Source: VXYL01 sp965199915
GTDB lineage: Bacteria; Pseudomonadota; Gammaproteobacteria; Pseudomonadales; Azotimanducaceae
Length of the DNA stretch: 64,000 bases
Assembly (NCBI GenBank): GCA_965199915.1
Contig: OZ241348.1
Span: 1,116,001 to 1,180,000 of the forward strand
Direction: 5' to 3'
Part shown: positions 1 through 10,082 of the stretch, in pieces
Position numbering within the stretch: the first letter of the stretch is position 1
Layout: every line of letters begins with the position of its first letter
Program-made: the position numbers and the translations under genes
The notes under the pieces: model-generated
The model's database searches: none
Seen by the model: the letters and a program-made list of their open reading frames with translations, nothing else
Told to the model about the DNA's origin: nothing

Positions 1-522
1 CGCAGCGGGCGCCTGCCGGACAACATTCAGACCGAACTGCAGGAGTTGCCGGACATGACGCTGCCGCGAGCGGCGATTTGGTTCTGCGTCGGCCTCGTGG
101 TGTTGTTGTTTTCCGCGGACATGCTGGTGAAAGCGGCCACCGAAGTGGCCGAGCGGTTCCAAGTCAGCGAACTGGTCATCGGCCTCACCATCGTCGCCGT
201 GGGCACCAGCTTGCCGGAACTCTCGGTGACCGTGACGGCGGTCCTGCGTGGCCACGCCGGCATGGCGATCGGCAACGTGGTGGGCTCCAACATCCTGAAC
301 ATACTGGCGGTCTTGGCCATTCCCGCCCTCATGGACCCGCGCCACATCGAACCCGTCGTGCTGTGGCGGGACTACGGGATGATGGTCGCCTTGACGGCGC
401 TGCTCATCCTCTTCGCCTACGGCATTGGCTCGCGTTCCGTGATCACCCGCTTCGAGGGCGTCGTGCTGGTCGCGGCTTGGATCGGCTTCACCGGCTTGCT
501 GTACCGGCAGGCGGTGCCTTGA
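1..522 (+). CDS. Calcium/sodium antiporter, C-terminal part (YrbG/CaxA family)
   Basis: Partial gene, open at the left edge of the window. The visible 173 residues are very hydrophobic. They contain an alpha-repeat of the Na+/Ca2+ exchanger superfamily: VGTSLPELSVTVTA around residues 64-77, followed by IGNVVGSNILNI around residues 90-101. These carry the conserved Glu and Asn that bind the cation. About five transmembrane segments remain, so this is the second half of a roughly 320-residue inner-membrane exchanger. In Enterobacteria this gene (yrbG) opens the kds/lpt cluster, and kdsD normally follows. Here kdsC overlaps its stop codon directly, so kdsD is absent from the usual place. Confidence 0.9.
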   Translation, partial: RSGRLPDNIQTELQELPDMTLPRAAIWFCVGLVVLLFSADMLVKAATEVAERFQVSELVIGLTIVAVGTSLPELSVTVTAVLRGHAGMAIGNVVGSNILNILAVLAIPALMDPRHIEPVVLWRDYGMMVALTALLILFAYGIGSRSVITRFEGVVLVAAWIGFTGLLYRQAVP

Positions 523-1085
523 CGCCGGGCGGCGAAGACGTGGCGGACGAGGCGCCGTTGGCGGATCGAGTCGCGCCGGCGGTGCTGGCCAAAGCGCGCC
601 ACGTCCGTTTGTTGATCTTGGATGTGGACGGCGTGTTGACCGACGGCCGGCTCTACTACGGCCCGGACGGCGCGGAGCAAAAGGCGTTCCATGCGCAGGA
701 CGGCAGCGCCATCAAGAGGCTCTCCGCAGCCGGCATACCGGTGGCGCTCATCAGCGGTCGGAGGTCGGAAGCCGCGCGGCGACGCGCAACGGAGCTGGCG
801 CTCCGCCACGTCTATCTTGGCCGAGAAGACAAAACCGCCGCGCTCGCCGAGCTGAACGCGCAAACCGGCATCGAACCGGCGCGCATGGCGCACGTTGGCG
901 ACGACGTCGCCGACCTGCCCCTCTTCGAGTGCGTGGGCATGGCCTTGACGGTTGCCGACGCCCACCCCGCGGTGCGGGCGCGAGCCGACTACGTCGCTTC
1001 GCTCGGCGGCGGACGCGGCGCCGTGCGCGAAATCTGCGATCTGCTGCTGCGCGCGCAGGACAAGTGGCCGCACCCGTCTCCTTGA
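519..1085 (+). CDS. kdsC: 3-deoxy-D-manno-octulosonate 8-phosphate phosphatase KdsC
   Basis: HAD-superfamily phosphatase that removes phosphate from KDO-8-P, the step before CMP-KDO formation for lipopolysaccharide inner core. The first HAD motif DVDGVLTDG lies at residues 35-43 with the two catalytic aspartates, and motif GDDVADLP at 127-134 supplies the Mg2+-binding acids. There is no cap domain, as in type C0 tetrameric KdsC. The TTG at 519 overlaps the upstream TGA (TTGA) and gives 188 residues, the same length as the E. coli enzyme. A GTG at 540 is the alternative start. The stop overlaps the lptC start. Confidence 0.93.
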   Translation: MTPGGEDVADEAPLADRVAPAVLAKARHVRLLILDVDGVLTDGRLYYGPDGAEQKAFHAQDGSAIKRLSAAGIPVALISGRRSEAARRRATELALRHVYLGREDKTAALAELNAQTGIEPARMAHVGDDVADLPLFECVGMALTVADAHPAVRARADYVASLGGGRGAVREICDLLLRAQDKWPHPSP

Positions 1086-1744
1086 TGCGCCGACTCCGCC
1101 ATGCGCGCGCCCACCCTCGGCAGCCACCGCCGGCGCTTTGGCTTGGCATCGGCCTTGCCGCGGTGGCGTTCGCGGTGGTCGCCATGTTGATCGCGCCCGG
1201 CGAGATGGGCGAGCCGCCTTTGCCGCCGGAGCTGGCGGCGGAGCCGGACGTGTACATCGAGGACGGACACATCGTCCAGCACGACGCCGAAGGCGGCGTC
1301 CGCTATCGGCTGCGGGCGAAACGCATCAGCCACTTCGCGCCCCGGCAGGACGCCGCGGGCACGACCCGCATCGAACGCTTGGAAATCGAGTTGCCCGACG
1401 AGTCCGCGCCGTGGCGTGGGCGCGCCGACAGCGGTTTTGCGGCGAACACCTCCGGCCAAGAAGAACGCCTGCGTCTCGCCGGCAACGTGGAGCTCTCTCA
1501 ACAGCGTGGGGATGGCGGTTTCACGCGCCTGCGCACCACCGCCCTCACCTTGTTGCCGGCAAGCCGGTCGGCCAAGACCGATCAACCTGTTACAATCGTC
1601 ACCGAAAACAGTCGCATGTCCGCAGTTGGCATGGAGGCCGATCTGACGAGCGGGCGCATGTGGCTGTCCTCGTCAAAGGAAGAGCAGGTGCGCGTTGTCG
1701 CACAAACGAACCAAAACCCGATCCGGTCGAACCATCGTCCTTGA
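1085..1744 (+). CDS. lptC: LPS export ABC transporter periplasmic protein LptC
   Basis: Bitopic inner-membrane protein that receives LPS from the LptB2FG transporter and passes it to LptA. A basic N-terminus is followed by one membrane anchor (about residues 18-37) and a periplasmic beta-jellyroll domain; 219 residues in all, slightly longer than the usual 190. The ATG overlaps the kdsC stop (ATGA). The assignment rests on size, topology and position between kdsC and lptA, because sequence in this family is weakly conserved. It overlaps lptA by about 50 bases. Confidence 0.88.
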   Translation: MRRLRHARAHPRQPPPALWLGIGLAAVAFAVVAMLIAPGEMGEPPLPPELAAEPDVYIEDGHIVQHDAEGGVRYRLRAKRISHFAPRQDAAGTTRIERLEIELPDESAPWRGRADSGFAANTSGQEERLRLAGNVELSQQRGDGGFTRLRTTALTLLPASRSAKTDQPVTIVTENSRMSAVGMEADLTSGRMWLSSSKEEQVRVVAQTNQNPIRSNHRP

Positions 1745-2261
1745 GCCGTCCGCAGGGCTGCGCCTGCTCGCGCTCGCGCCTTTCGCCTTGGTCGGAGCGC
1801 ACGCTCAAGGTTTGCCGCAGGACGCGGCCCAAGAGCTTGTCATTCAAGCGAACGAAGCCGTGTACAACGCCAACACCGGCGTCAACGTGCTCACCGGCCA
1901 GGTGCGCATCGACCAAGGTTCCCTGCGCATCGAAGCCCATCGCGTCACAACCACCACCAACGAGGACGACCGTTTGAGCCGCATCGTCGCCGAGGGGGCG
2001 CCGGATCAGCCGGCCACTCTCCGGCAACGCATCAACCCGGACGAGCCCTTCGTCACGGCCCGCGCGGCGCACATCGACTACGCGGTGACGGAGGGGCGTT
2101 TGGAGTTGCGCGGCGGGGCGTTCCTCAAACAAGGGGATCGGGAAGTGGGCGGCGATGTGGTCTCTTGGAACATCGAAGAGGGTCGCGTGAGCGCCCGGTC
2201 CAACCAGCCGGGCGGCGTCACGACCAAGTGGCAGCCGAAGCGGACAGCGACGAGCGACTGA
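1695..2261 (+). CDS. lptA: LPS transport periplasmic bridge protein LptA
   Basis: OstA-domain protein that polymerises into the periplasmic bridge carrying LPS from LptC to LptD. An N-terminal signal-type hydrophobic stretch (about residues 22-37) ends near AHAQG. It is followed by the typical repeating beta-strand pattern with ANEAVYNANTG and VRIDQGSLRIEAHRV. Length 188 residues, close to the family norm of 185. The TTG start at 1695 lies inside lptC, and no better start is seen further downstream before the signal sequence. The lptB start overlaps its 3' end. Confidence 0.9.
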   Translation: MSHKRTKTRSGRTIVLEPSAGLRLLALAPFALVGAHAQGLPQDAAQELVIQANEAVYNANTGVNVLTGQVRIDQGSLRIEAHRVTTTTNEDDRLSRIVAEGAPDQPATLRQRINPDEPFVTARAAHIDYAVTEGRLELRGGAFLKQGDREVGGDVVSWNIEEGRVSARSNQPGGVTTKWQPKRTATSD

Positions 2262-2989
2262 ATCCGCTCTGGCTGACGGCGGCCAACCTGAGCAAGGCCT
2301 ACCGCGGCCGCGCCGTCGTCGTCGACGTGAGCATGTCCGTCGCGAGCGGCGAGATCGTCGGCCTGCTCGGCCCCAACGGAGCGGGCAAGACCACCTGCTT
2401 CTACATGATCTTGGGGTTGGCGCGGGCGGACGCCGGCACGATTCATTTAGGCGCGCGCGACCTGACCAACGCGCCGATGCACAAACGCGCCCAGGCCGGC
2501 ATCGGCTACCTGCCCCAAGAGGCCAGCGTCTTCCGCAAGCTGAGCGTCGCCGACAACCTGCTCGCGATAGCCCAGCTACGGCGCGACTTGGGCCGCGACG
2601 ATCAGCGTCGCTTGGTGGAATCGCTGCTCGACGACTTTCGCTTGCGGGAAATCCGCGACAACCTCGGCGAACGACTGTCGGGCGGCGAACGCCGCCGCGT
2701 GGAGATCGCGCGGGCGCTCGCATGCGCGCCGCGCATGGTGTTGCTGGACGAGCCGTTCGCCGGAGTGGATCCCATTTCAGTTGCCGACTTGAAAACCGAG
2801 ATCCGCGACCTCGCCGCCCGCGATCTGGGCGTGCTCGTCACCGACCACAACGTCCGCGAAACCTTGGACATTTGCGATCACGCCTACATCGTGAGCGCCG
2901 GCCAGGTGATCGCGCAAGGCACCCCAACGGAAATCCTCAGCAACCAAGCGGTGCGCCGCGTCTACCTGGGCGAGAGCTTCCAGCTATGA
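2228..2989 (+). CDS. lptB: LPS export ABC transporter ATP-binding protein LptB
   Basis: ATPase that powers extraction of LPS from the inner membrane with LptF and LptG, which are not in this window. Walker A GPNGAGKTT is at residues 48-56, the Q-loop Gln near 97, the signature LSGGE at 150-154, Walker B VLLDEP at 171-176, and the switch His near 207. The GTG start at 2228 gives 253 residues and overlaps the end of lptA by 34 bases. A start nearer residue 11 would match E. coli LptB length (241) but would need a CTG. The stop overlaps rpoN (ATGA). Confidence 0.95.
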   Translation: MAAEADSDERLNPLWLTAANLSKAYRGRAVVVDVSMSVASGEIVGLLGPNGAGKTTCFYMILGLARADAGTIHLGARDLTNAPMHKRAQAGIGYLPQEASVFRKLSVADNLLAIAQLRRDLGRDDQRRLVESLLDDFRLREIRDNLGERLSGGERRRVEIARALACAPRMVLLDEPFAGVDPISVADLKTEIRDLAARDLGVLVTDHNVRETLDICDHAYIVSAGQVIAQGTPTEILSNQAVRRVYLGESFQL

Positions 2990-4458
2990 AGCAGACGTTG
3001 GCCGTGCGTCTTGGCCAGCGGCTCGCCATGACGCCGCAGTTGCAGCAGGCCATCAAGCTGATGCAGCTTTCCACACTCGAACTTCGGCAGGAGGTGATGC
3101 AAACCGTGGAATCCAATCCCATGCTCGAGCTGCAGGAGGACGACTACGACGAGGACTTGGAACCGAACAGGGACGCGGGCCACCGCGCCGACGAGGAGGC
3201 CAACGAACACAACGAAGACCCGGAAGGCGAAGAGGCGGAACACTTGGCGACGATTCCCGACGAGCTGGCGGTCGATGTTTCCTGGGACGACATCTACCCG
3301 TCGCGCACAAGCCACACCGGCGGCATGGAAGCCGACGGGGAGGATGGATTCGAGGAACGAAGCGGCGCGGGCACCTCCTTGCGCGACGACCTGCTTTGGC
3401 AGCTCAATCTCGCCACCGTGCCCGAGCGCCTGCGTCTGGCCGCGCTGGTGGTGATCGACAGCATCAACGAAGACGGAATGCTAACCGCGTCGCGCAGCGA
3501 ACTCGTTGGCGCGTTGGGTCCCAAAGTCGGCCTTCGCAGCGCCGAAATCGAGGCGGCCGTGCGCCTCGTGCAACGCTTCGATCCCCCCGGCGTGGGCGCC
3601 CGCGACCTGGCCGAGTGCCTGCTGCTTCAGCTCGAACAATTGCCGCGCGCCACCGCGTGGCGCAGCGAAGCCGTCAACGTGATTCGCAAACACTTCCATC
3701 TGCTCGCAAGGCAGGATCTGCCGGCGTTGCGGCGACGGGCGAAGTTGTCGGCCGTCGAGCTTGAGGAGGTGCTGGCGTTGATCCGCTCATTGAATCCCCG
3801 CCCCGGGGCCGCCGTTGGCGATGCGGCGGTGGAATACGCCGTGCCCGACGTGATCGTCCGCAAACACGGTGGGCGATGGACCGTGGAGTTGAACCGCGAG
3901 ACCATGCCGCGCGTGCGCGTACACGACGCCTATGCCCGCTACATCAAAGCCGGCGACACCAGCGCCGACAATCTCTTTCTCCGCGACAATTTGCAGGATG
4001 CGAAGTGGTTTCTGAAGAACCTGGAGTACCGCAACGAGACGCTGCTCAAAGTGGCCGCGAGCATCGTGGAACAACAACGCGACTTCCTGGAGCGCGGCGA
4101 GGAGGCGATGAAGCCGCTCGTGCTCGCCGACGTCGCCGCCGCGGTGGACCGGCACGAGTCCACCATCTCCCGGGTGACCACGCGCAAATACATGGACACC
4201 CCGCGCGGCGTGTTCGAGCTCAAGTATTTTTTCTCCAGCCACGTCGGCACCGTTGGCGGCGGCGAGATGTCGAGCACCGCGATCCGGGCCTTCATTAAGA
4301 AGCTCACGGCCGAGGAGGACCCGCGCAAGCCCCTCTCGGATCTCAAGATCGCCACGTTCTTGAAGGAGCGCGGCATCCGCGTCGCCCGGCGCACGGTGGC
4401 GAAGTACCGCGAGGGTTTGGCGATTCCGCCATCCAACGAGCGCAAGCGCGTCCTTTGA
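2986..4458 (+). CDS. rpoN: RNA polymerase sigma-54 factor RpoN
   Basis: Alternative sigma factor that recognises -24/-12 promoters and needs an enhancer-binding ATPase. Region I is Gln/Leu-rich at the N-terminus (PQLQQAIKLMQLSTLEL, residues 17-33). Region II is strongly acidic (about 50-105). The core-binding and HTH regions follow, and the diagnostic RpoN box ARRTVAKYR is at residues 467-475. Length 490, normal for the family. The start overlaps the lptB stop. The usual downstream genes hpf, ptsN and rapZ are absent; a rhomboid gene follows instead. Confidence 0.97.
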   Translation: MKQTLAVRLGQRLAMTPQLQQAIKLMQLSTLELRQEVMQTVESNPMLELQEDDYDEDLEPNRDAGHRADEEANEHNEDPEGEEAEHLATIPDELAVDVSWDDIYPSRTSHTGGMEADGEDGFEERSGAGTSLRDDLLWQLNLATVPERLRLAALVVIDSINEDGMLTASRSELVGALGPKVGLRSAEIEAAVRLVQRFDPPGVGARDLAECLLLQLEQLPRATAWRSEAVNVIRKHFHLLARQDLPALRRRAKLSAVELEEVLALIRSLNPRPGAAVGDAAVEYAVPDVIVRKHGGRWTVELNRETMPRVRVHDAYARYIKAGDTSADNLFLRDNLQDAKWFLKNLEYRNETLLKVAASIVEQQRDFLERGEEAMKPLVLADVAAAVDRHESTISRVTTRKYMDTPRGVFELKYFFSSHVGTVGGGEMSSTAIRAFIKKLTAEEDPRKPLSDLKIATFLKERGIRVARRTVAKYREGLAIPPSNERKRVL

Positions 4459-4531
4459 CCGCGCGGGGATGGCGGGCGAATGCGGCGCGCCGCGCCGTGG
4501 CGCGCCGCGGCGTTGTGCCACCATTGGCGCC

Positions 4532-5422
4532 ATGATCGAAGAAGGGCTTTGGCTGGTCATACGCGAAGCCGACGAGCGCCGCGTGTTGCGCGGCTTCGAA
4601 CTCGTGCTCGCGGCGCGGGGCATAGAGAGCCGCATCGATTGGCGCCAAGGCACCTGGCGCCTGCTGGTGGCCGAGGAGGACGGCGCCGCCAGCGAGCGGG
4701 AATTGGCCGCCTACGCAAGAGAGAATCGACCGTCCCCGCAAATCCCGCCGCCGCCGCGCATCGACAGCGGTTGGTGGGGCGTGGCCGGCTACCTCGCATG
4801 CCTGTGGCTGGTCATGGCTCTGACCGCGTCCGGGGCGTTCGGCTGGGACTGGCGCGCCGTTGGCCGGCTGCACGTGGCCTCGGTGGCGCAAGGCGATCTG
4901 TGGCGCCTCGCCACCGCGCTCACGCTGCACGCCGACGCCGGCCACATCGTCGCCAACTCCGTGTTCGGCGCGTTCTTCGGCCTACTTGCCGGACGCCACT
5001 TGGGATCCGGTCTCGCCTGGTTCTGCATCGTGTTGGGCGGCATCGCCGGCAACGCCTTGGGCGCCCTTCTGCGCCCCAGCCACTTCGCGTCCCTCGGCGC
5101 GTCCACCGCCACGTTCGCCGCGGTGGGCCTTGTTGGCGCGTTCATGTGGCGCAGCGGCTACTTTGCGCGCGCCACGCGCCGGGGTTTGGGTTGGCAGCGC
5201 GCCAGCGCGCCGTTGTTCGCCGCGGTGGCGTTGTTCGCCTTCACCGGCATCGGCGAGGACAACACCGATGTGCTCGCGCACTTCACCGGCTTGATCGCGG
5301 GACTTGCAATCGGTGTTGCGGTGGCCCGTTCGCGTTTGCAATTCGCCGGCGCGCGCGCGCAGCGCTTCTTCGGTTTGACCGCCGCGGCGATCGTCCTCGC
5401 CGCGTGGCTGCTGGCTGGATAG
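4532..5422 (+). CDS. Rhomboid family intramembrane serine protease
   Basis: Polytopic inner-membrane protease. A soluble N-terminal domain of about 80 residues resembles the cytoplasmic domain of GlpG-type rhomboids. Six or so hydrophobic segments follow. Visible landmarks are His133, His138 and Asn142 in HADAGHIVAN, the nucleophile Ser191 in LGAST (the second Gly of the usual GxSG is Thr here), and His250 in LAHFTG. ATG 4532 is preferred over an in-frame start at 4469 because the intervening stretch is arginine-rich and unlike the family. The gene follows rpoN by 73 bases and may share its transcript. Confidence 0.85.
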   Translation: MIEEGLWLVIREADERRVLRGFELVLAARGIESRIDWRQGTWRLLVAEEDGAASERELAAYARENRPSPQIPPPPRIDSGWWGVAGYLACLWLVMALTASGAFGWDWRAVGRLHVASVAQGDLWRLATALTLHADAGHIVANSVFGAFFGLLAGRHLGSGLAWFCIVLGGIAGNALGALLRPSHFASLGASTATFAAVGLVGAFMWRSGYFARATRRGLGWQRASAPLFAAVALFAFTGIGEDNTDVLAHFTGLIAGLAIGVAVARSRLQFAGARAQRFFGLTAAAIVLAAWLLAG

Positions 5423-5600
5423 AACGCGTTTCCTCTGCGGTTCAATCCCGCTCAGGTTCCGTCGAGTTGCTTCGCTGCCAATGGCGCCGATGGCAGCGCG
5501 GTGGCGCGGAGGCGAACGAGCGCGGTAGAATAGGCAACGTCTCCACCGCGTTGGAGACGACGACAACGAACCCGCGGCACGCAGCCGACGAGTGGGATAG

Positions 5601-5819
5601 ATGGCGAAAGAAGAGCAGATAGAAATGGAAGGGACGGTCGTCGACACCCTTCCGAACACCATGTTCCGGGTGGAATTGGACAACGGGCACAAGTTGATCG
5701 CACACATCTCCGGGAAGATGCGCAAGAACTACATCCGCATTCTGACTGGCGACCGCGTGAAAGTGGAACTCACTCCCTACGACCTCTCCAAAGGCCGCAT
5801 CACGTTCCGCGAGAGGTGA
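5601..5819 (+). CDS. infA: Translation initiation factor IF-1
   Basis: Small OB-fold protein that binds the A site of the 30S subunit during initiation. The 72-residue length is exactly that of E. coli IF-1, and the sequence has the hallmark blocks MEGTVVDTLPNTMFRVEL and ISGKMRKNYIRILTGDRV. The 178 bases upstream hold no gene; they contain a TAGAAT hexamer at 5526-5531 that could be a -10 element, but no convincing -35. The gene converges on clpA, keeping the conserved infA/clpA neighbourhood of gammaproteobacteria. Confidence 0.98.
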   Translation: MAKEEQIEMEGTVVDTLPNTMFRVELDNGHKLIAHISGKMRKNYIRILTGDRVKVELTPYDLSKGRITFRER

Positions 5820-5826
5820 CCTCGCG

Positions 5827-5848
5827 CGTCCGCGCCCCATCGCGGACG
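5827..5848. terminator. Hairpin between convergent infA and clpA
   Basis: An 8-bp perfect inverted repeat (CGTCCGCG / CGCGGACG) with a 6-base loop sits in the 81-base gap between the convergent infA and clpA stop codons. Position and symmetry suggest a bidirectional terminator. There is no T-run on either side, so it could be a Rho-type stem or an mRNA-end stabiliser. Confidence 0.4.
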
Positions 5849-5900
5849 GTCCGGACGAGCGCACAAGACAACCGCGGCGCGCGCTACCTCGGCGAAGGCA

Positions 5901-8165
5901 TCAGTCCGCGGTCGCGGCCGCTCGGACGGCGCGCGCCACCACCTCCAAGGCGAGCTCGCCATCTTCCTCGGTGACGTGCACGACGCCGCCGCCATCGGCC
6001 AAGTCGCCGAACAGGATGTCCTCCGCCAAGCGGCGCTTGATCTTCTCCTGGATGAGCCGCTGCATGGGACGGGCGCCCATCTTCTCGTCGTAGCCTTCGC
6101 GGGCGAGCCATTCGCGGGCGCTCTCGTCCACGTCGAGCTCCACCTTCTTGCCGTCGAGTTGCGCCTGCAGTTCCACTAGGAACTTGTCCACCACGGTCTT
6201 GACCACCTCCATTGGCAGCGCGTTGAACTGAATGATGGCGTCCAAGCGGTTGCGGAACTCCGGCGTGAACATCTTCTTCAAGGTCTCCATGGCGTCCGAG
6301 GAGTGATCCTGCTCGGTGAATCCGATGGAGGACCGGGCGGCTTCCTGGGCGCCGGCGTTGGTGGTCATCACCAGCGCCACGTTGCGGAAATCCGCTTTGC
6401 GGCCGTTGTTGTCCGTCAAGGTGCCGTGATCCATCACTTGCAGCAGCAGGTTGAAGACCTCCGGGTGCGCCTTCTCCACCTCGTCGAGCAGCACCACGCT
6501 GTGCGGATGCTTCACCACCGCCTCGGTGAGCAGGCCGCCCTGATCGAAGCCCACATAGCCCGGCGGCGCTCCGATGAGGCGCGAAACCGTGTGCCGCTCC
6601 ATGTATTCGGACATGTCGAAGCGCAACAGCTCGACGCCCATGATGTTGGCGAGCTGGCGGCAAACCTCCGTCTTGCCAACGCCGGTGGGACCGGCGAAGA
6701 GGAACGAGCCGATGGGTTTGCCCTCGGTCTTGAGGCCGGCGCGCGAGAGCTTTATCGCCGCCGCCAACATCTCGATGGCCGCGTCCTGGCCGAACACGAC
6801 CATCTTCAACCTGGCGTCCAGATCGCGCAGCGCTTCCTTGTCCGACGAGGTGACCTGGTTCGACGGGATGCGGGCGATCTTCGCCACCACCTGCTCCACG
6901 TCGCCGGCGCCAACGGACTTCTTGCGCCGATTCGGATTCACCAGCAGTTGCGCCGCGCCGGCCTCGTCGATGACGTCGATGGCCTTGTCCGGCATGAACC
7001 GATCGGTGATGTAGCGCGCCGACAACTCGGCCGCCACGCGCAACGCCCGGTCCGTGTAGCGCAATTGGTAGTGGCCCTCGAAACGGGACTTGAGGCCCTT
7101 GAGGATGCGGTAGGTGTCCTCCACATCCGGCTCCGTGATGTCGATCTTCTGGAAGCGGCGCGAGAGCGCTCGATCTTTGTCGAACACGCCGCGGTATTCG
7201 GCGTAGGTGGTGGAACCCATGCAGCGGATGTCGCCGGAGGCGAGCAGCGGCTTGAGCAGGTTCGAGGCGTCCATGACGCCGCCCGAGGCCGCGCCGGCAC
7301 CGATGATGGTGTGGATTTCGTCGATGAAGAGGATGGAGCCCTCCTCTTTCTTCAGCTCCGCCAAGAGCACTTTGAAGCGCTTCTCGAAGTCCCCTCGGTA
7401 CTTGGTGCCCGCCAACAGCGCCCCCAAGTCCAATGCGAAGACGCGGCTCTCGGACACCACTTCCGGCACCTCGCCATCCACGATGCGTTTGGCGAGGCCT
7501 TCGGCGATGGCCGTCTTGCCAACGCCGGATTCGCCGACCAGCAGCGGATTGTTCTTGCGCCGCCGGCACAGCACTTGGATGACGCGCTCGAGCTCGTCGT
7601 CGCGCCCCACCAGCGGATCGATCTTGCCGGCGCGGGCAAGCTCGTTGAGGTCGCTCGCGAAGGTGCCGAGCGCCTGCGGCGCTTCGCCCTCCTTGCCACC
7701 CCCTTCCGCGGCGGCCCCCGCGCCTTCGCCGGCGGTCTTGGAGATGCCGTGGGAGACGTAGTTGACGACATCGAGCCGGGCGACGGATTGCTCCTTCAAG
7801 CACCGCACGGCGTGGCTTTCCTGCTCGGTGAAGATGGCGATGAGCATGTCGGCGCCGGTGGCCACCTTCTTGCCGCTCGACTGCACATGGAACATCGTGC
7901 GCCGCACCACGCGCTCCGAGCCCAAACTCAGCGCGGTGGCGCGCTCGTCGCCAGCGGGTATGAGCGGCACATGGGTCTCGACGAACTTGGCGAGGTTGGC
8001 GCGCAGCGCTTCCACGTCCGCGCCCACGTTCTCCAACACCTCGCGGGCGTGTTTCTCGTCGAGCAGGGCGAGCAGCAGGTGTTCGGGCGTCAGGTATTCG
8101 TGGCGCTTCGCCTTGGCCTTGCTCAAGGCGTCATTCAGGGCGGCCTTCAGTTCGTCGCTGAACAC
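5901..8165 (-). CDS. clpA: ATP-dependent Clp protease ATP-binding subunit ClpA
   Basis: AAA+ unfoldase that feeds substrates, including N-end-rule proteins delivered by ClpS, to the ClpP peptidase. The N-terminal Clp-N repeats cover about residues 1-145. The first AAA module has Walker A GESGVGKT near residue 215. The second has GPTGVGKT near residue 495 and an LLDEVEKAHPEV Walker B block. Length 754, close to E. coli ClpA (758), and no ClpB-type middle coiled coil is present. clpS lies 51 bases upstream on the same strand. Confidence 0.97.
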   Translation of the reverse strand: MFSDELKAALNDALSKAKAKRHEYLTPEHLLLALLDEKHAREVLENVGADVEALRANLAKFVETHVPLIPAGDERATALSLGSERVVRRTMFHVQSSGKKVATGADMLIAIFTEQESHAVRCLKEQSVARLDVVNYVSHGISKTAGEGAGAAAEGGGKEGEAPQALGTFASDLNELARAGKIDPLVGRDDELERVIQVLCRRRKNNPLLVGESGVGKTAIAEGLAKRIVDGEVPEVVSESRVFALDLGALLAGTKYRGDFEKRFKVLLAELKKEEGSILFIDEIHTIIGAGAASGGVMDASNLLKPLLASGDIRCMGSTTYAEYRGVFDKDRALSRRFQKIDITEPDVEDTYRILKGLKSRFEGHYQLRYTDRALRVAAELSARYITDRFMPDKAIDVIDEAGAAQLLVNPNRRKKSVGAGDVEQVVAKIARIPSNQVTSSDKEALRDLDARLKMVVFGQDAAIEMLAAAIKLSRAGLKTEGKPIGSFLFAGPTGVGKTEVCRQLANIMGVELLRFDMSEYMERHTVSRLIGAPPGYVGFDQGGLLTEAVVKHPHSVVLLDEVEKAHPEVFNLLLQVMDHGTLTDNNGRKADFRNVALVMTTNAGAQEAARSSIGFTEQDHSSDAMETLKKMFTPEFRNRLDAIIQFNALPMEVVKTVVDKFLVELQAQLDGKKVELDVDESAREWLAREGYDEKMGARPMQRLIQEKIKRRLAEDILFGDLADGGGVVHVTEEDGELALEVVARAVRAAATAD

Positions 8166-8216
8166 TAGCGTGTCTCCTCGTCAGCCGGGGGGGTGCTTGG
8201 CACAAACAGTGCCGTC

Positions 8217-8675
8217 TCAGTCCGTCATCTCCACCGTGGAGCGCAACGGAAACTCGTTCTCCTGCGCGTAGGCGTTCACCTGCTCGGATTTGGTCTCGGC
8301 GATGTCGCGGGGGTAGATGCCCACCACCGCGCTGCCGCCAGTGTGAATGGTGTACATCACCTGGGTCGCCTTTTCCGCGTCCATGTCGAAGAAGCGCATG
8401 AGCACATGGACGACGAACTCCATGCGCGTGTAGTCGTCGTTGAGCAGGATCACCTTGTACATCGGCGGCGGCTTGAGCTGCGGTTCGACCGGCCGCTCCT
8501 CCACCACCGTGCCGAAGTCCCGCTCCTCGTCCGGCGCGCCGCCATCCGGGAAGGTGGCGGCCGGCGCGGGCGATGGCGTCGACGTGAACCGCGGCAACGC
8601 GCCCCGCAGCCGGCCGGACCAGCCACGCGCCACGCCGATCGCGTCCACGCAAGGCCAGTCGCTCGCATTCGTCAT
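8217..8675 (-). CDS. clpS: ATP-dependent Clp protease adaptor ClpS
   Basis: Adaptor that recognises N-degrons and hands them to ClpA. The conserved core PPPMYKVILLNDDYTRMEFVVHVL begins near residue 70, with the Asn-Asp-Asp of the binding pocket, and the C-terminal part EVNAYAQENEFPL-type block is present. The usual Pro of DDYTPMEFV is replaced by Arg. The ATG start gives 152 residues, about 45 more than the family norm; the extra N-terminus is Pro/Ala-rich and poorly conserved. A GTG just before the conserved core is an alternative start. Co-oriented with clpA. Confidence 0.92.
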   Translation of the reverse strand: MTNASDWPCVDAIGVARGWSGRLRGALPRFTSTPSPAPAATFPDGGAPDEERDFGTVVEERPVEPQLKPPPMYKVILLNDDYTRMEFVVHVLMRFFDMDAEKATQVMYTIHTGGSAVVGIYPRDIAETKSEQVNAYAQENEFPLRSTVEMTD

Positions 8676-8743
8676 GGCTTGGATTCTCGAACACGCGAGT
8701 ACGATTGATCAAGCCCTTTGCCGCGTGCGTGGCCAAGCCCGCG

Positions 8744-10000
<1,257 letters not shown>

Positions 10001-10082
10001 GCGAACCGCTTGCCCTCTCTCAAGGCTCTCAAGGTGGGATGGGCGATTGTACAACACGGCTTCGGCGCGAATCGCCACCCGA

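Noticed and set aside
6303..8168. Long open frame on the plus strand opposite clpA
   Set aside because: It is an antisense frame kept open by the high-GC codon pattern. Its translation is rich in Ala, Arg, His and Val repeats with no domain, while clpA on the other strand is unmistakable.
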